A stretch of 64,000 nt of DNA from Methylobacterium sp. FF17. Its GTDB lineage: Bacteria; Pseudomonadota; Alphaproteobacteria; Rhizobiales; Beijerinckiaceae. The notes under the pieces were generated by a model. That model worked only from the letters and a program-made list of their open reading frames with translations. It was not told the origin of the DNA and ran no database searches. Of the stretch, positions 31,299 to 39,461 are shown piece by piece. The stretch is from the NCBI RefSeq assembly GCF_025813715.1, contig NZ_CP107532.1, positions 5,646,501 to 5,710,500 of the forward strand. The letters run 5' to 3'. The position numbers were made by a program, and so were the translations under genes. Each line of letters opens with the position of its first letter. Within the stretch, counting starts at the first letter, position 1.

Positions 31299-31323
31299 AA
31301 CGTCCCGCCTGCCCCGGAGTTCC
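31299..31323 (-). promoter_or_regulatory. EcfG (general stress sigma) promoter before the DUF3072 gene
   Basis: On the minus strand GGAAC (31319-31323) is followed by 16 bases and CGTT (31299-31302), an exact match to the EcfG consensus. The DUF3072 ATG at 31266 is 33 bases downstream. Confidence 0.75.
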
Positions 31324-31456
31324 GCCTCGTGCCCGCCGGGAACGACACCGTCCCGTGGCGGGATGTCTCAGGGCGGAGCGGCGGCCGGGGAAGGCCGGGC
31401 CTCGCGATCACCCGTGGGCGCGGGGGCGGCATGGCTTGACGGCCCCGGCTCCGCCT

Positions 31457-31481
31457 GGAACATGTCAACAACACTGACGTA
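31457..31481 (+). promoter_or_regulatory. Near-match EcfG promoter before the MarR gene
   Basis: GGAAC (31457-31461), 16 bases, then CGTA in place of CGTT (31478-31481). It fits a transcript starting near 31488 and translation from the ATG at 31515 better than from the GTG at 31500. One mismatch makes this tentative. Confidence 0.35.
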
Positions 31482-31499
31482 ACTGCAGGTCGCCCCGAC

Positions 31500-32018
31500 G
31501 TGACAGCCCGCGCGATGCACGATGCCGATCAGACGCTGCCGTCGGCCGGGTCCGGCGACGATCTCATCGAACTCCTGTTCTTCGCCTACCGGGACTTCGT
31601 TGGCGACCCGGATCGCATCCTGGCGCAGTACGGCTTCGGGCGCGCGCATCACCGGGTCCTGCACTTCGTGGATCGCTACCCAGGCCTCACGATCGCCGAA
31701 CTCCTCGAAATCCTGCGCATCACCAAGCAGAGCCTGAACCGGGTGCTCAAGGATTTGATCGGGCAGGATTACATCCTCCAGAAGACCGGTACGAGCGACC
31801 GCCGCCAGCGGCTGCTGTTCTGCACCAGCGCAGGCCGGTCCCTGGCCGACGATCTCATCCGGGTCCAGAGCCGCCGCGTGGCGCGGGCGCTCGCCGATTC
31901 CGAGTCCGGCCACGAGACGCCCCTCTCGGCCGAGAGCTTCCTGTTCGGGATGATCGAGCCCGAGGAGCGCGCGGCCGTGCGCCGCCTGATGGCCCGGCGC
32001 GTCCGGAGCGCCGCTTGA
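31500..32018 (+). CDS. MarR-family regulator (PetP-like)
   Basis: This 172-residue protein has a MarR winged helix: ITKQSLNRVLKDLIGQDYIL as recognition helix, then the wing TGTSDRRQRLLFCTSAGR. It starts at GTG 31500 or ATG 31515. Its stop TGA overlaps the ATG of the response regulator by one base. A MarR protein followed by an OmpR-type regulator is the PetP-PetR pair known from Rhodobacter capsulatus, where it affects cytochrome bc1 expression. Here a kinase gene follows. Confidence 0.88.
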   Translation: MTARAMHDADQTLPSAGSGDDLIELLFFAYRDFVGDPDRILAQYGFGRAHHRVLHFVDRYPGLTIAELLEILRITKQSLNRVLKDLIGQDYILQKTGTSDRRQRLLFCTSAGRSLADDLIRVQSRRVARALADSESGHETPLSAESFLFGMIEPEERAAVRRLMARRVRSAA

Positions 32019-32743
32019 TGGCGGCGCCGGGCCCCCGTGCGGGCGTCGAGCTGCCCGATCACGCGCCGCACGTTCTCGTGGTCGACGACGACCGCCGCGT
32101 GCGGGAATTGCTGGCGCGTTTCCTCTGCGAGCAGGGGTTTCGCGTCACCTCCGCCGGGAACGTGCCGGAAGCGCGCACCAAGGCGCAGTGCTTCGTCTTC
32201 GACGCCCTGGTCCTCGACGTGATGATGCCGGGCGAGAGCGGTTTCGACTATGCCCGCGAGGTGCGCCGGTCCTCGCGGGTGCCGATCCTGATGCTGACCG
32301 CCCGCTCCAACCCCAACGACCGGGTAATGGGGCTCGAGATCGGCGCCGACGATTACCTGCCCAAGCCCTTCGAGCCGCGCGAACTCATCCTGCGCCTGAC
32401 CAACATCATCAAGCGGCGCAGCGTGGACGAGGGGGGGCGCGCCCTGAGCCACGACACCGTCACCTTCGGGCCCTTCTCCTACCGGATCGATCGCGGCGAG
32501 TTGCGGCGCGAGGACGAGACCATCCGCATCACCGAGCGCGAGCGCGAGATCCTCACCATCCTGGCGGAGGCCAAGGGCGGCAACGTGGAGCGCGAGGCGC
32601 TGGCCGGCGGCGGGGGGCTCGCCGCCGAACGCAGCATCGACGTGCAGATCAACCGCCTGCGCCGCAAGACCGAGGTCGACCCGGCCAATCCCCTGTTCCT
32701 GCAGACGGTGCGGGGCGTCGGTTACCGCCTCGCGGTCGACTGA
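32018..32743 (+). CDS. OmpR-family response regulator (PetR-like)
   Basis: This 241-residue protein has a receiver domain with acidic residues VVDDDRRVRE, the phospho-acceptor in LVLDVMMPGESG, and the lysine of YLPKPFEPREL. The C-terminal winged helix contains ITERERE, ERSIDVQINRLRRK and TVRGVGYRLAV. The ATG at 32018 overlaps the MarR stop. The next gene is the likely cognate kinase. Confidence 0.94.
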   Translation: MAAPGPRAGVELPDHAPHVLVVDDDRRVRELLARFLCEQGFRVTSAGNVPEARTKAQCFVFDALVLDVMMPGESGFDYAREVRRSSRVPILMLTARSNPNDRVMGLEIGADDYLPKPFEPRELILRLTNIIKRRSVDEGGRALSHDTVTFGPFSYRIDRGELRREDETIRITEREREILTILAEAKGGNVEREALAGGGGLAAERSIDVQINRLRRKTEVDPANPLFLQTVRGVGYRLAVD

Positions 32744-32754
32744 CCGCCCCATGG

Positions 32755-34158
32755 ATGCGTGATCGCATGGCCGCCACAGGCCCGTTGCGGCGGACGGCCT
32801 CCTGGCTTGCCGCCCTGCCCCGCCCCCGCCGCCTCTGGCGCATTCTCTCCCGGGCGGTGGGCGACGTGCTGCCCAAGGGCCTCTATGCCCGCTCGCTGAT
32901 CATCATCATCGCGCCGGTGGTGCTGCTCCAGTCGGTGATCGCCTACACCTTCATGGAGCGCCACTGGCAACTCGTGACGCGCCGACTCTCGGCCGCCGTC
33001 ACCGCCGACGTCGCCGCGCTGATCGACGTCTACGAGAGCTACCCGCAGGACAAGGATTCCGAGACCCTCAGCCGGATCGCCGGCGAGCGGCTCAACCTCG
33101 ACGTCGACATCCTCAAGGCGGCCAAGCTCCCGCCCGCTGGACCGCGCCCGTTCTTCTCCATCCTCGACGAGGCGCTCTCGGACGAGATCCGGCGTCAGAT
33201 CCGCCGGCCCTACTGGATCGACACGGTCGGACGTTCCAGTCTCATCGAGATCCGGGTTTCGATCCCCGACGGGGTGATGCGCGTCACCGCCCGGCGCAGC
33301 ATGGCGTATGCCTCGAACTCGCACATCTTCCTGCTCTGGATGAGCGGGTCGTCCCTGGTTCTGCTCGGCGTGGCGATCCTGTTCCTGCGCAACCAGATCA
33401 AGCCGATCCTGCGGCTCGCGGCGGTGGCCGAGAGCTTCGGCAAGGGCCGCGAGATCGAGTTCCGGCCGCGCGGCGCCCGCGAGGTTCGCCAGGCCGGCCA
33501 CGCCTTCATCGAGATGAAGCGGCGCATCGAGCGGGCGATGGAGCAGCGCACGACGATGCTCAACGGGGTCAGCCACGACCTGCGCACCATCATCACCCGG
33601 TTCAAGCTCTCGCTGGCGCTGGTCGAGCAGACGCCCGAGGTGGAGGACCTGCAGCGCGACGTCGATGAGATGAGCCGGATGCTCGAAGCCTACCTCGCCT
33701 TCGCGCGGGGTGATTCCGGCGAGGCGGCGGTGCCCACCGACATGCGGATCCTGCTGGAGGACCTGCGCACCGACGTGGAGCGCCTCGGCGCCCATGTCGT
33801 GGCCGTGGAGATGGAGGACCACCCGCACGTGACGCTGCGACCGGACGCGATCCGGCGCTGCCTCTTCAACCTCGCCGCCAATGCCGCCCGCTACGGCGAG
33901 ACCGTGGCCATCACCGGGCGGCGCGAGGCCCGCGCCTTCCTGGTCTCCATCGACGACGACGGGCCGGGCATCCCGCAGGACCAGCGCGAGGAGGTATTCA
34001 AGCCCTTCGTGCGCCTCGACGACGCGCGCCAGGACGCCGGCGGCTCCGGACTCGGCCTCTCCATCGCCCGCGACATCGCCCGCGCCCATGGCGGCGACGT
34101 CAACCTGCACGACAGCCCCCTCGGGGGCCTGCGCGCCACGGTGCGGATCCCGGCCTGA
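32755..34158 (+). CDS. Membrane sensor histidine kinase (EnvZ-like)
   Basis: This 467-residue kinase has an N-terminal helix (SLIIIIAPVVLLQSVIAYTF), a periplasmic domain of about 140 residues and a second helix (IFLLWMSGSSLVLLGVAILF). A HAMP segment precedes the H box LNGVSHDLRTIITRFKLSLA. The ATPase domain has the N box NLAANAARYG, then DDGPGIP and GGSGLGLSIARDIARAHGG. It begins 12 bp after the response regulator, so MarR-regulator-kinase form one operon. The ATG at 32755 is used; 32767 is also possible. Confidence 0.94.
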   Translation: MRDRMAATGPLRRTASWLAALPRPRRLWRILSRAVGDVLPKGLYARSLIIIIAPVVLLQSVIAYTFMERHWQLVTRRLSAAVTADVAALIDVYESYPQDKDSETLSRIAGERLNLDVDILKAAKLPPAGPRPFFSILDEALSDEIRRQIRRPYWIDTVGRSSLIEIRVSIPDGVMRVTARRSMAYASNSHIFLLWMSGSSLVLLGVAILFLRNQIKPILRLAAVAESFGKGREIEFRPRGAREVRQAGHAFIEMKRRIERAMEQRTTMLNGVSHDLRTIITRFKLSLALVEQTPEVEDLQRDVDEMSRMLEAYLAFARGDSGEAAVPTDMRILLEDLRTDVERLGAHVVAVEMEDHPHVTLRPDAIRRCLFNLAANAARYGETVAITGRREARAFLVSIDDDGPGIPQDQREEVFKPFVRLDDARQDAGGSGLGLSIARDIARAHGGDVNLHDSPLGGLRATVRIPA

Positions 34159-34286
34159 ATCGGGCTCTTCGACCGCAGGACAGCGTGAGCGCACACGCTT
34201 GGCGCGGTCCGCCCCCCGATGCTATGAGGGGCACAGTGAACGCCACACGGTCCGGTGAACCGGGTTCCGATAAGAGGTCCGCCCCC

Positions 34287-34481
34287 ATGAACAACCCGCT
34301 GATCCCGCTCCTGGCCCTCCTGCTTCTGCCGATCGGTGCCATTGGGCTGGTGCTCTACACAGACGCGGGGATCGAGCCGGCGCTGTTCTACGCCACCGTG
34401 AAGACCTTCGTGGTGCTGTTCGTCGTCGCCGGCGGCCTCTGCTTCGCCGCGAGCCGCCTCGCCGCCCGTACCGAGGGCTGA
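34287..34481 (+). CDS. Small two-helix membrane protein
   Basis: This 64-residue protein starts MNNPLIPLLALLLLPIGAIG. It has two hydrophobic helices joined by YTDAGIEPALFYATVK and a basic end (RLAARTEG). The ATG follows AAGAGG. It is of unknown family. It is followed by a 19-bp perfect inverted repeat terminator shared with the RND pump. Confidence 0.65.
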   Translation: MNNPLIPLLALLLLPIGAIGLVLYTDAGIEPALFYATVKTFVVLFVVAGGLCFAASRLAARTEG

Positions 34482-34500
34482 TCCCTCCCCCATCGTGACG

Positions 34501-34542
34501 AAACGAAAAGGCCCGGACCGTGAGGTCCGGGCCTTTTCGTTT
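34501..34542. terminator. Bidirectional intrinsic terminator (19-bp perfect stem)
   Basis: The arms AAACGAAAAGGCCCGGACC and the exact complement are separated by the loop GTGA. It has A/T tails on both sides, between the plus-strand membrane protein gene and the minus-strand RND gene, and so serves both. Confidence 0.93.
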
Positions 34543-34558
34543 CGGTTCGACCCCCGGC

Positions 34559-37500
34559 CTATTCCGCCGCGATGCGGGGCGGGAACGGCTTCGGGTCGTT
34601 GGCCGTGGGCGCCTGCGGCAGGGCGAACGCACCCTCGGTCGGCTCGTCCACCGCACCGATGAAGCGGCCGAAGACACGCGTGAACAGGCGCGAGAGGTCG
34701 TCCACCAGGATGAAGATCGCCGGGACGAAGATCAGCGACAGTCCGGTCGAGACGATGAGGCCCCCGATCACCGCCACCGCCATGGGGGCGCGGAACTCGC
34801 CGCCGATCCCGAGGGCCATGGCGGAGGGCACCATGCCGGCGGCCATCGCGATGGTGGTCATCACGATGGGCCGGGCGCGCTTGCGGCCCGCATCCACGAT
34901 GGCGGTGGCCCGGTCGACGCCGCGGGCCATCTCCTCGACGGCGAAGTCCACCAGCATGATGGCGTTCTTCGTCACCACGCCCATCAGCATCAGGATTCCG
35001 ATCACGACGGGCATCGAGATCGGCATCTGGAAGATCAGGAGGCCGAGGATCGCGCCGCCGATGGAGAGCGGCAGCGAGAACAGGATGGTCAGCGGCTGCA
35101 GGAAGTTGCCGAAGAGCAGAACGAGGACGCCGAACACCATCATCAGGCCGGCGCCCATGGCCAGCGCGAAGCCCTCGAAGACCTCGCCCATCACCTCCGC
35201 GTCGCCGGTCTGGCGGATGGTCACGCCGGACGGAAGATCCTTGGCGGTGGGAAGGTCGAGGATCGCCGCGATGAGCGAGCCCAGCGCATCCGAGCCCTCC
35301 ATGTCGGCCTCCAGCGCCACCCGGATCGCGCGGTCGTAGCGGTCGATGGCGGTGGGCCCGCGCCCGAGGCTGAGGTCCGCCACGGTGGAGAGCGGCACGG
35401 CGCCCCCGCCCTTGACCGGAACCTTGAGGGTCTCGATCTGCGAGAGGTCGCCGCGCAGGCGCTCGGGCAGTTGCACCCGGATCGGCACCTGACGGTCGAT
35501 GGTGTTGAACTTGGCCAGATTCGCGCCGATGTCGCCGATGGTGCCCACCCGCACGGTCTCGGCGATGAGGTCGGTGGAGACGCCGAGATCGGCCGCGACC
35601 CCGGCCTTCGGGCGGATGCGGATCTCGGTGCGGTCGAGGGGGGCGGTGGAGAGCACGTTGGCGAGGTGGGGGATGCCCGCCGCCTCGCGCTGGAGCCGGG
35701 CCGCCGTGTCGGCCACCACCGCCTTGTCGGGCCCTGAGACGATCAGGGTGACGTCGCGCTGGCCCCCCTCGCGCAGGGCCCAGAACCGGATGTCGGGCTC
35801 CGCGTGCAGGATCCCCCGCACGGCGACGTCGATCTGCTTCTGGCTGCGGTGGCGGGTGTTCTTCGGCGTCAGGTTGATGGTGAAGGTGGCGAGCCGCACC
35901 TCCTTCTTTCCGGGCAACTGGCGCCCGCCATCCACGAAGACGCTGCGCACCTCCGGCAGGCTCCGGATGCGCTCCACGAGGCTGTCGGTGACCTGCGTGG
36001 TGTCCGCGAGCCGGGCGCCGGGGGGCAGTTCGACCACGAAGATCGTGCGGGCCGCGTCCTCCGCCGGCAGAAAGCCCGCCGGGAGCAGTCCGGTGGAGAG
36101 GATGGATCCGGCAAAGCACGCGAGCCCCAGCACCAGCGTAATGAACTTGTGGCGCACCGACCACGCCACCACGCGGGTATAGGCCCGCATCACCGCGCCC
36201 TCGCGGGTGTGGTCGGGGCCGTGGTCGCGCAGGAAGTAGGCCGCGAGCAGCGGCGTGATCAGACGCGCCACCAGCAGCGACATGAACACGGCCGCCGCGA
36301 TGGTGAGGCCGAACTGCTTGAAGTACTGCCCGGCGATGCCGCTCATGAAGGAGACGGGGGCGAAGATCGCGATGATCGTCGCCGTGATGGCGATGACCGC
36401 GAGCCCGATCTCGTCGGCCGCCTCCAGGGCGGCGCGGTAGGGGGATTTCCCCATGCGCATGTGCCGGACGATGTTCTCGATCTCGACGATGGCATCGTCC
36501 ACGAGGATGCCGGTCACGAGCGTGATGGCCAGCAGGCTGACGGCGTTGAGCGAGAAGCCGAGGCTGCTCATGACCCAGAAGGTCGGCAGCACCGAGAGCG
36601 GCAGGGCGATCGAGGCGATCAGCGTCGCGCGCCAGTCGCGCAGGAACAGGAACACCACGATCACGGCGAGCGCCGCGCCTTCGACCAGGCTCAGCATCGC
36701 CGAATGGTAGTTGCCCACCGTGTTGGTGACGGAGGTATCGATCACGTCGAAGCGCACACCCGGATGCCGCTCGGCGAGCTCGGCGATGCGCTTGGCGACC
36801 CCCACCGCCACTTCGGCGTCGCTGGCGCCGGTCGAGCGCGAGATCGCGAAGGCGACCACGGGCTCGCCGTTGAAGCGCGCGAAGGTGCGCGGCTCCTCCG
36901 CGCCGTCGACCAGGGTGGCGAGTTCGTCGAGGCGGACCTTGCGGCCGCCCGGCACGATGATCGAGGTCTCGGCCAGGGACTCCAGGCTCGCCGCACCGGC
37001 GAGCGTGCGGATCGACTGCTCCTGGCCGCCGAGTTCGCCGCGCCCACCCGCCATGTCGGCGGCGGTCAGGCGCAACTGGCGGTTCACGTCGGCCGCCGTG
37101 ATGCCGAGCGCCAGCAGGCGATCGGGCTTCAGCGTGACGCGCACCTCCCGGGCGACGCCGCCGAGGCGCTCGACCCCGCCCACGCCCTTCACGCTCTGGA
37201 CCTGCCGCGCGATGACGTCGTCGATGAGCCAGGACAGGTCCTCCGGCGTCATCGCGGGCGCCGAGGCGCCGTAGATCATGATGGGCAGCCCCGCGATCTC
37301 GACGCGGTTGATGATCGGCTCCTCGATGGTGCGCGGCAGGTTCACCCGGACCTTCGAGATGGCGTCCTTGACGTCGTTGACCGCCCGGTCGCTGTTCACC
37401 TCCAGGCGGAACTCGATGGTGGTGCTGGAGACGCCTTCCGAGATCGTCGAGATGACGTGCTTGACGCCCTTCACCCCCGCCACCGCGTCCTCGACCACCT

Positions 37501-37699
37501 TGGTGACCTGGGTCTGCAGCTCGGAGGGCGCCGCCCCCGATTGCAGCACCTGCACGGAGACGATGGGGATGTCGATGTTGGGAAAGCGCGTGATCGGCAG
37601 GGCCCGGAAGCTGACGAGTCCGAGGACCATCAGCACCAGGAAGAGCACGAGGGAGGGGATCGGCTTGCGGATCGCCCAGGCGGAGATGTTCAGGCGCAT
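34559..37699 (-). CDS. RND-family multidrug efflux permease
   Basis: This 1046-residue protein is a full-length HAE1-type RND permease. It starts MRLNISAWAIRKPIPSLVLF, with 12 predicted membrane helices and two large periplasmic loops. TM4 contains TLVTGILVDDAIVEIENIVR with the proton-relay Asp pair. It is coded directly after the adaptor gene, with a gap of only 12 bp. No outer-membrane channel gene is adjacent, so the pump likely uses a TolC-type channel encoded elsewhere. The substrate is not predictable. Confidence 0.95.
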   Translation of the reverse strand: MRLNISAWAIRKPIPSLVLFLVLMVLGLVSFRALPITRFPNIDIPIVSVQVLQSGAAPSELQTQVTKVVEDAVAGVKGVKHVISTISEGVSSTTIEFRLEVNSDRAVNDVKDAISKVRVNLPRTIEEPIINRVEIAGLPIMIYGASAPAMTPEDLSWLIDDVIARQVQSVKGVGGVERLGGVAREVRVTLKPDRLLALGITAADVNRQLRLTAADMAGGRGELGGQEQSIRTLAGAASLESLAETSIIVPGGRKVRLDELATLVDGAEEPRTFARFNGEPVVAFAISRSTGASDAEVAVGVAKRIAELAERHPGVRFDVIDTSVTNTVGNYHSAMLSLVEGAALAVIVVFLFLRDWRATLIASIALPLSVLPTFWVMSSLGFSLNAVSLLAITLVTGILVDDAIVEIENIVRHMRMGKSPYRAALEAADEIGLAVIAITATIIAIFAPVSFMSGIAGQYFKQFGLTIAAAVFMSLLVARLITPLLAAYFLRDHGPDHTREGAVMRAYTRVVAWSVRHKFITLVLGLACFAGSILSTGLLPAGFLPAEDAARTIFVVELPPGARLADTTQVTDSLVERIRSLPEVRSVFVDGGRQLPGKKEVRLATFTINLTPKNTRHRSQKQIDVAVRGILHAEPDIRFWALREGGQRDVTLIVSGPDKAVVADTAARLQREAAGIPHLANVLSTAPLDRTEIRIRPKAGVAADLGVSTDLIAETVRVGTIGDIGANLAKFNTIDRQVPIRVQLPERLRGDLSQIETLKVPVKGGGAVPLSTVADLSLGRGPTAIDRYDRAIRVALEADMEGSDALGSLIAAILDLPTAKDLPSGVTIRQTGDAEVMGEVFEGFALAMGAGLMMVFGVLVLLFGNFLQPLTILFSLPLSIGGAILGLLIFQMPISMPVVIGILMLMGVVTKNAIMLVDFAVEEMARGVDRATAIVDAGRKRARPIVMTTIAMAAGMVPSAMALGIGGEFRAPMAVAVIGGLIVSTGLSLIFVPAIFILVDDLSRLFTRVFGRFIGAVDEPTEGAFALPQAPTANDPKPFPPRIAAE

Positions 37700-37711
37700 G
37701 GCTCGGTCCGA

Positions 37712-38917
37712 TCAGCGCGCGGCATCGGCGGCCCTGCCCGGCGGGACGACCGCGCGGACGCGGTCCCCGTCGCGCAGGAAGCTGCTGGCGCGGGCGACCA
37801 CGGTCTCCCCCGCCGCCAGACCCGAGCGGATTTCCATGAGCCCGTCGGTGGAGAGGCCCGGAACCACGCTGCGCGCCTCGACGCGCGCGTCGGCCACGAC
37901 GAACACGCTCGCACCCCCATCCGCCGCGTAGAGCACGGCCGAGAGCGGGACCGCCACGCTGGTCCGCCGCGCGACCTCGACCTTGCCGCGCGCGAAGGCG
38001 CCGATCCTCAGGGTCGGATCGGGATCGAGGCTGATCCGGACCCGTCCGAGCCGGGTGGTGCGGTCGATCTCGGGATCGATCCGGCGCACCCGCCCCTTGA
38101 GGATGCGGCCCGCCTCGCCCTCGAGGCGTACGGGATCGCCCACATGGAGGCGCGGCATCCAGACTTCCGGCACCTCGCCCTCCAGTTCGATCTCGCCGCG
38201 CGCGATCATGCGGAACATCGGCTCGCCCGTGGCGCTGGCGGTGGCGCCGACCCGGGCGGTGCGGCGGGTCACGATCCCGGCCTCCGGGGCGCGGATCTCG
38301 GTGCGAGCCCGCCGCAGGGCGATCTCGGCCCCTTGCGCCCGCGCGGTGGCGAGGTCCGCCTCGGCGAGTTGCAGCCCGCCCCGCGCGGCGGCGAGGCGCC
38401 CCTCGCTGCCCTGCGCGGTGGAGACGCGCTGCTCCAGGGTCGCCGCCGTGGCGTTGCCCGTGCGCAGGAGGCTGCGGGCCCGCTCCAGCGAGAGGTTCGC
38501 TTCCACCTGGGCGGCTTCCGCCTGCACGATCTGGCTGCGGGCCTGGAGGATGGCGGCCTGCGCCTTGGCGATGCCGGCGGCGTTGGCCGCCTCCTGCGTG
38601 ACGATCATCTCCAGGGAGAGGCGGGCCAGGGGCTGGCCGCGCGCCACCTCGGCGCCCTCCTCCACCAGGAGCTCGGTGATCCGGGTGCCCTCGATTTCGG
38701 GGGCGACGAGGATCTCGTCGCGGGGCACCAGGGTTCCGGTGACGACCGCCTGCTCCACCATCTCGCGCCGCGCCGCCGCCGCGACCGTGACGGCGGGGGC
38801 GATCGCCATCGGGTCCGGGATGACCGGGCTCTCGGCCGCCCGGGCCGCCGGGGGGAGCGCGGCCAGGATCGCGCCGAGGAGCGCGAGGCCGGCACGGAGC
38901 GAAGGGGGGCGGGACAT
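37712..38917 (-). CDS. RND efflux periplasmic adaptor subunit
   Basis: This 401-residue membrane-fusion protein has a signal peptide (GLALLGAILAALPPAARAAE). A lipoyl half (LVPRDEILVAPEIEGTRITE), an alpha-helical hairpin (QARSQIVQAEAAQVEANL) and the second lipoyl half (RTEIRAPEAGIVTRRTARVG) follow. A beta-barrel comes next (LEGEVPEVWMPRLHVGDPV). The ATG at 38917 is chosen because the signal peptide starts there; the open frame runs further upstream. It is co-transcribed with the permease. Confidence 0.93.
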   Translation of the reverse strand: MSRPPSLRAGLALLGAILAALPPAARAAESPVIPDPMAIAPAVTVAAAARREMVEQAVVTGTLVPRDEILVAPEIEGTRITELLVEEGAEVARGQPLARLSLEMIVTQEAANAAGIAKAQAAILQARSQIVQAEAAQVEANLSLERARSLLRTGNATAATLEQRVSTAQGSEGRLAAARGGLQLAEADLATARAQGAEIALRRARTEIRAPEAGIVTRRTARVGATASATGEPMFRMIARGEIELEGEVPEVWMPRLHVGDPVRLEGEAGRILKGRVRRIDPEIDRTTRLGRVRISLDPDPTLRIGAFARGKVEVARRTSVAVPLSAVLYAADGGASVFVVADARVEARSVVPGLSTDGLMEIRSGLAAGETVVARASSFLRDGDRVRAVVPPGRAADAAR

Positions 38918-39013
38918 CGGGCTTCGCGTCTCCGGAACGGGAGCCGGATGCCTGCGGGGCGAGGCCGGCGTTTTCAAGGCGTCTGATCCAATCATGCGAT
39001 CCGGCCGCTCAGG

Positions 39014-39059
39014 TACCGGCAAGTCTTCCATCGACCAGTCTCCTACCGGCAAGTCTTCC
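39014..39059. repeat. 16-bp direct repeat upstream of the RND operon
   Basis: TACCGGCAAGTCTTCC occurs at 39014-39029 and exactly again at 39044-39059, with a 30-bp period. It lies about 100-140 bp before the adaptor ATG and between divergent genes. It could be an operator or a small tandem repeat. Confidence 0.85.
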
Positions 39060-39131
39060 GCCCTCAGAAGTCCGCCGGGTCGAGACGTTCGGCGTGTCGA
39101 GAGGACGGGTCCGGTCTTGCTCCACCAGGCG

Positions 39132-39156
39132 GGAACCCCCGCAAACCCTGTACGTT
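39132..39156 (+). promoter_or_regulatory. EcfG (general stress sigma) promoter before the 57-residue gene
   Basis: GGAAC (39132-39136), 16 bases, then CGTT (39153-39156), an exact match. The ATG at 39198 is 41 bases after the -10 element. Confidence 0.75.
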
Positions 39157-39197
39157 GACAATCCAGCAGACGAGACCCGAGCCGAGGTTCACGAACC

Positions 39198-39371
39198 ATG
39201 AGCATCTTCGAGATTCGCCAGAAGACCAACGGTGCCGTCCTCTGGACCGGCAGTGCATCGGACGAGACGTCGGCCCTGGACGCGATGGCGCGCGCCGCCG
39301 GCTACGTCGACTTCGCCTCGCTTCCGGCCGACATCCGCGAGACCTGCCCGGTCGCCCGCTCCATCGACTGA
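39198..39371 (+). CDS. Uncharacterised 57-residue protein
   Basis: This 57-residue protein begins MSIFEIRQKTNGAVLWTGSA and ends CPVARSID. It has a predicted strand-turn-strand followed by a helix ALDAMARAAGYVDFASLPAD. It contains one Cys. No family is recognised. It has an exact EcfG promoter and is followed by a good terminator at 39410, so it is a complete, independently expressed small gene. The ribosome site is weak (GAGGTTCACGAACC). Confidence 0.72.
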   Translation: MSIFEIRQKTNGAVLWTGSASDETSALDAMARAAGYVDFASLPADIRETCPVARSID

Positions 39372-39409
39372 CGATCCGCCTTAACTGTCGAAGTCGCTTC
39401 AAGGCTTTG

Positions 39410-39448
39410 AAAACCCCCTCGCTTCCCAACCGGAGGCGGGGGGTTTTT
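39410..39448. terminator. Intrinsic terminator between the 57-residue gene and fcl
   Basis: AAAACCCCC and GGGGGTTTT form the outer stem around a GC-rich interior, followed by T. It is placed to end both the plus-strand small gene and the minus-strand fcl gene. Confidence 0.8.
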
Positions 39449-39461
39449 CGTTTGGGCCGGT

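Noticed and set aside
34559..37699. RND permease as a heavy-metal (CusA/CzcA) exporter
   Set aside because: The HAE1-type sequence and TM4 Asp pair fit drug/hydrophobe pumps. No metal-binding motifs or metal genes are nearby.
35804..38986. 1060-codon open frame on the plus strand
   Set aside because: It is antisense to the RND permease and adaptor, which have clear family motifs.
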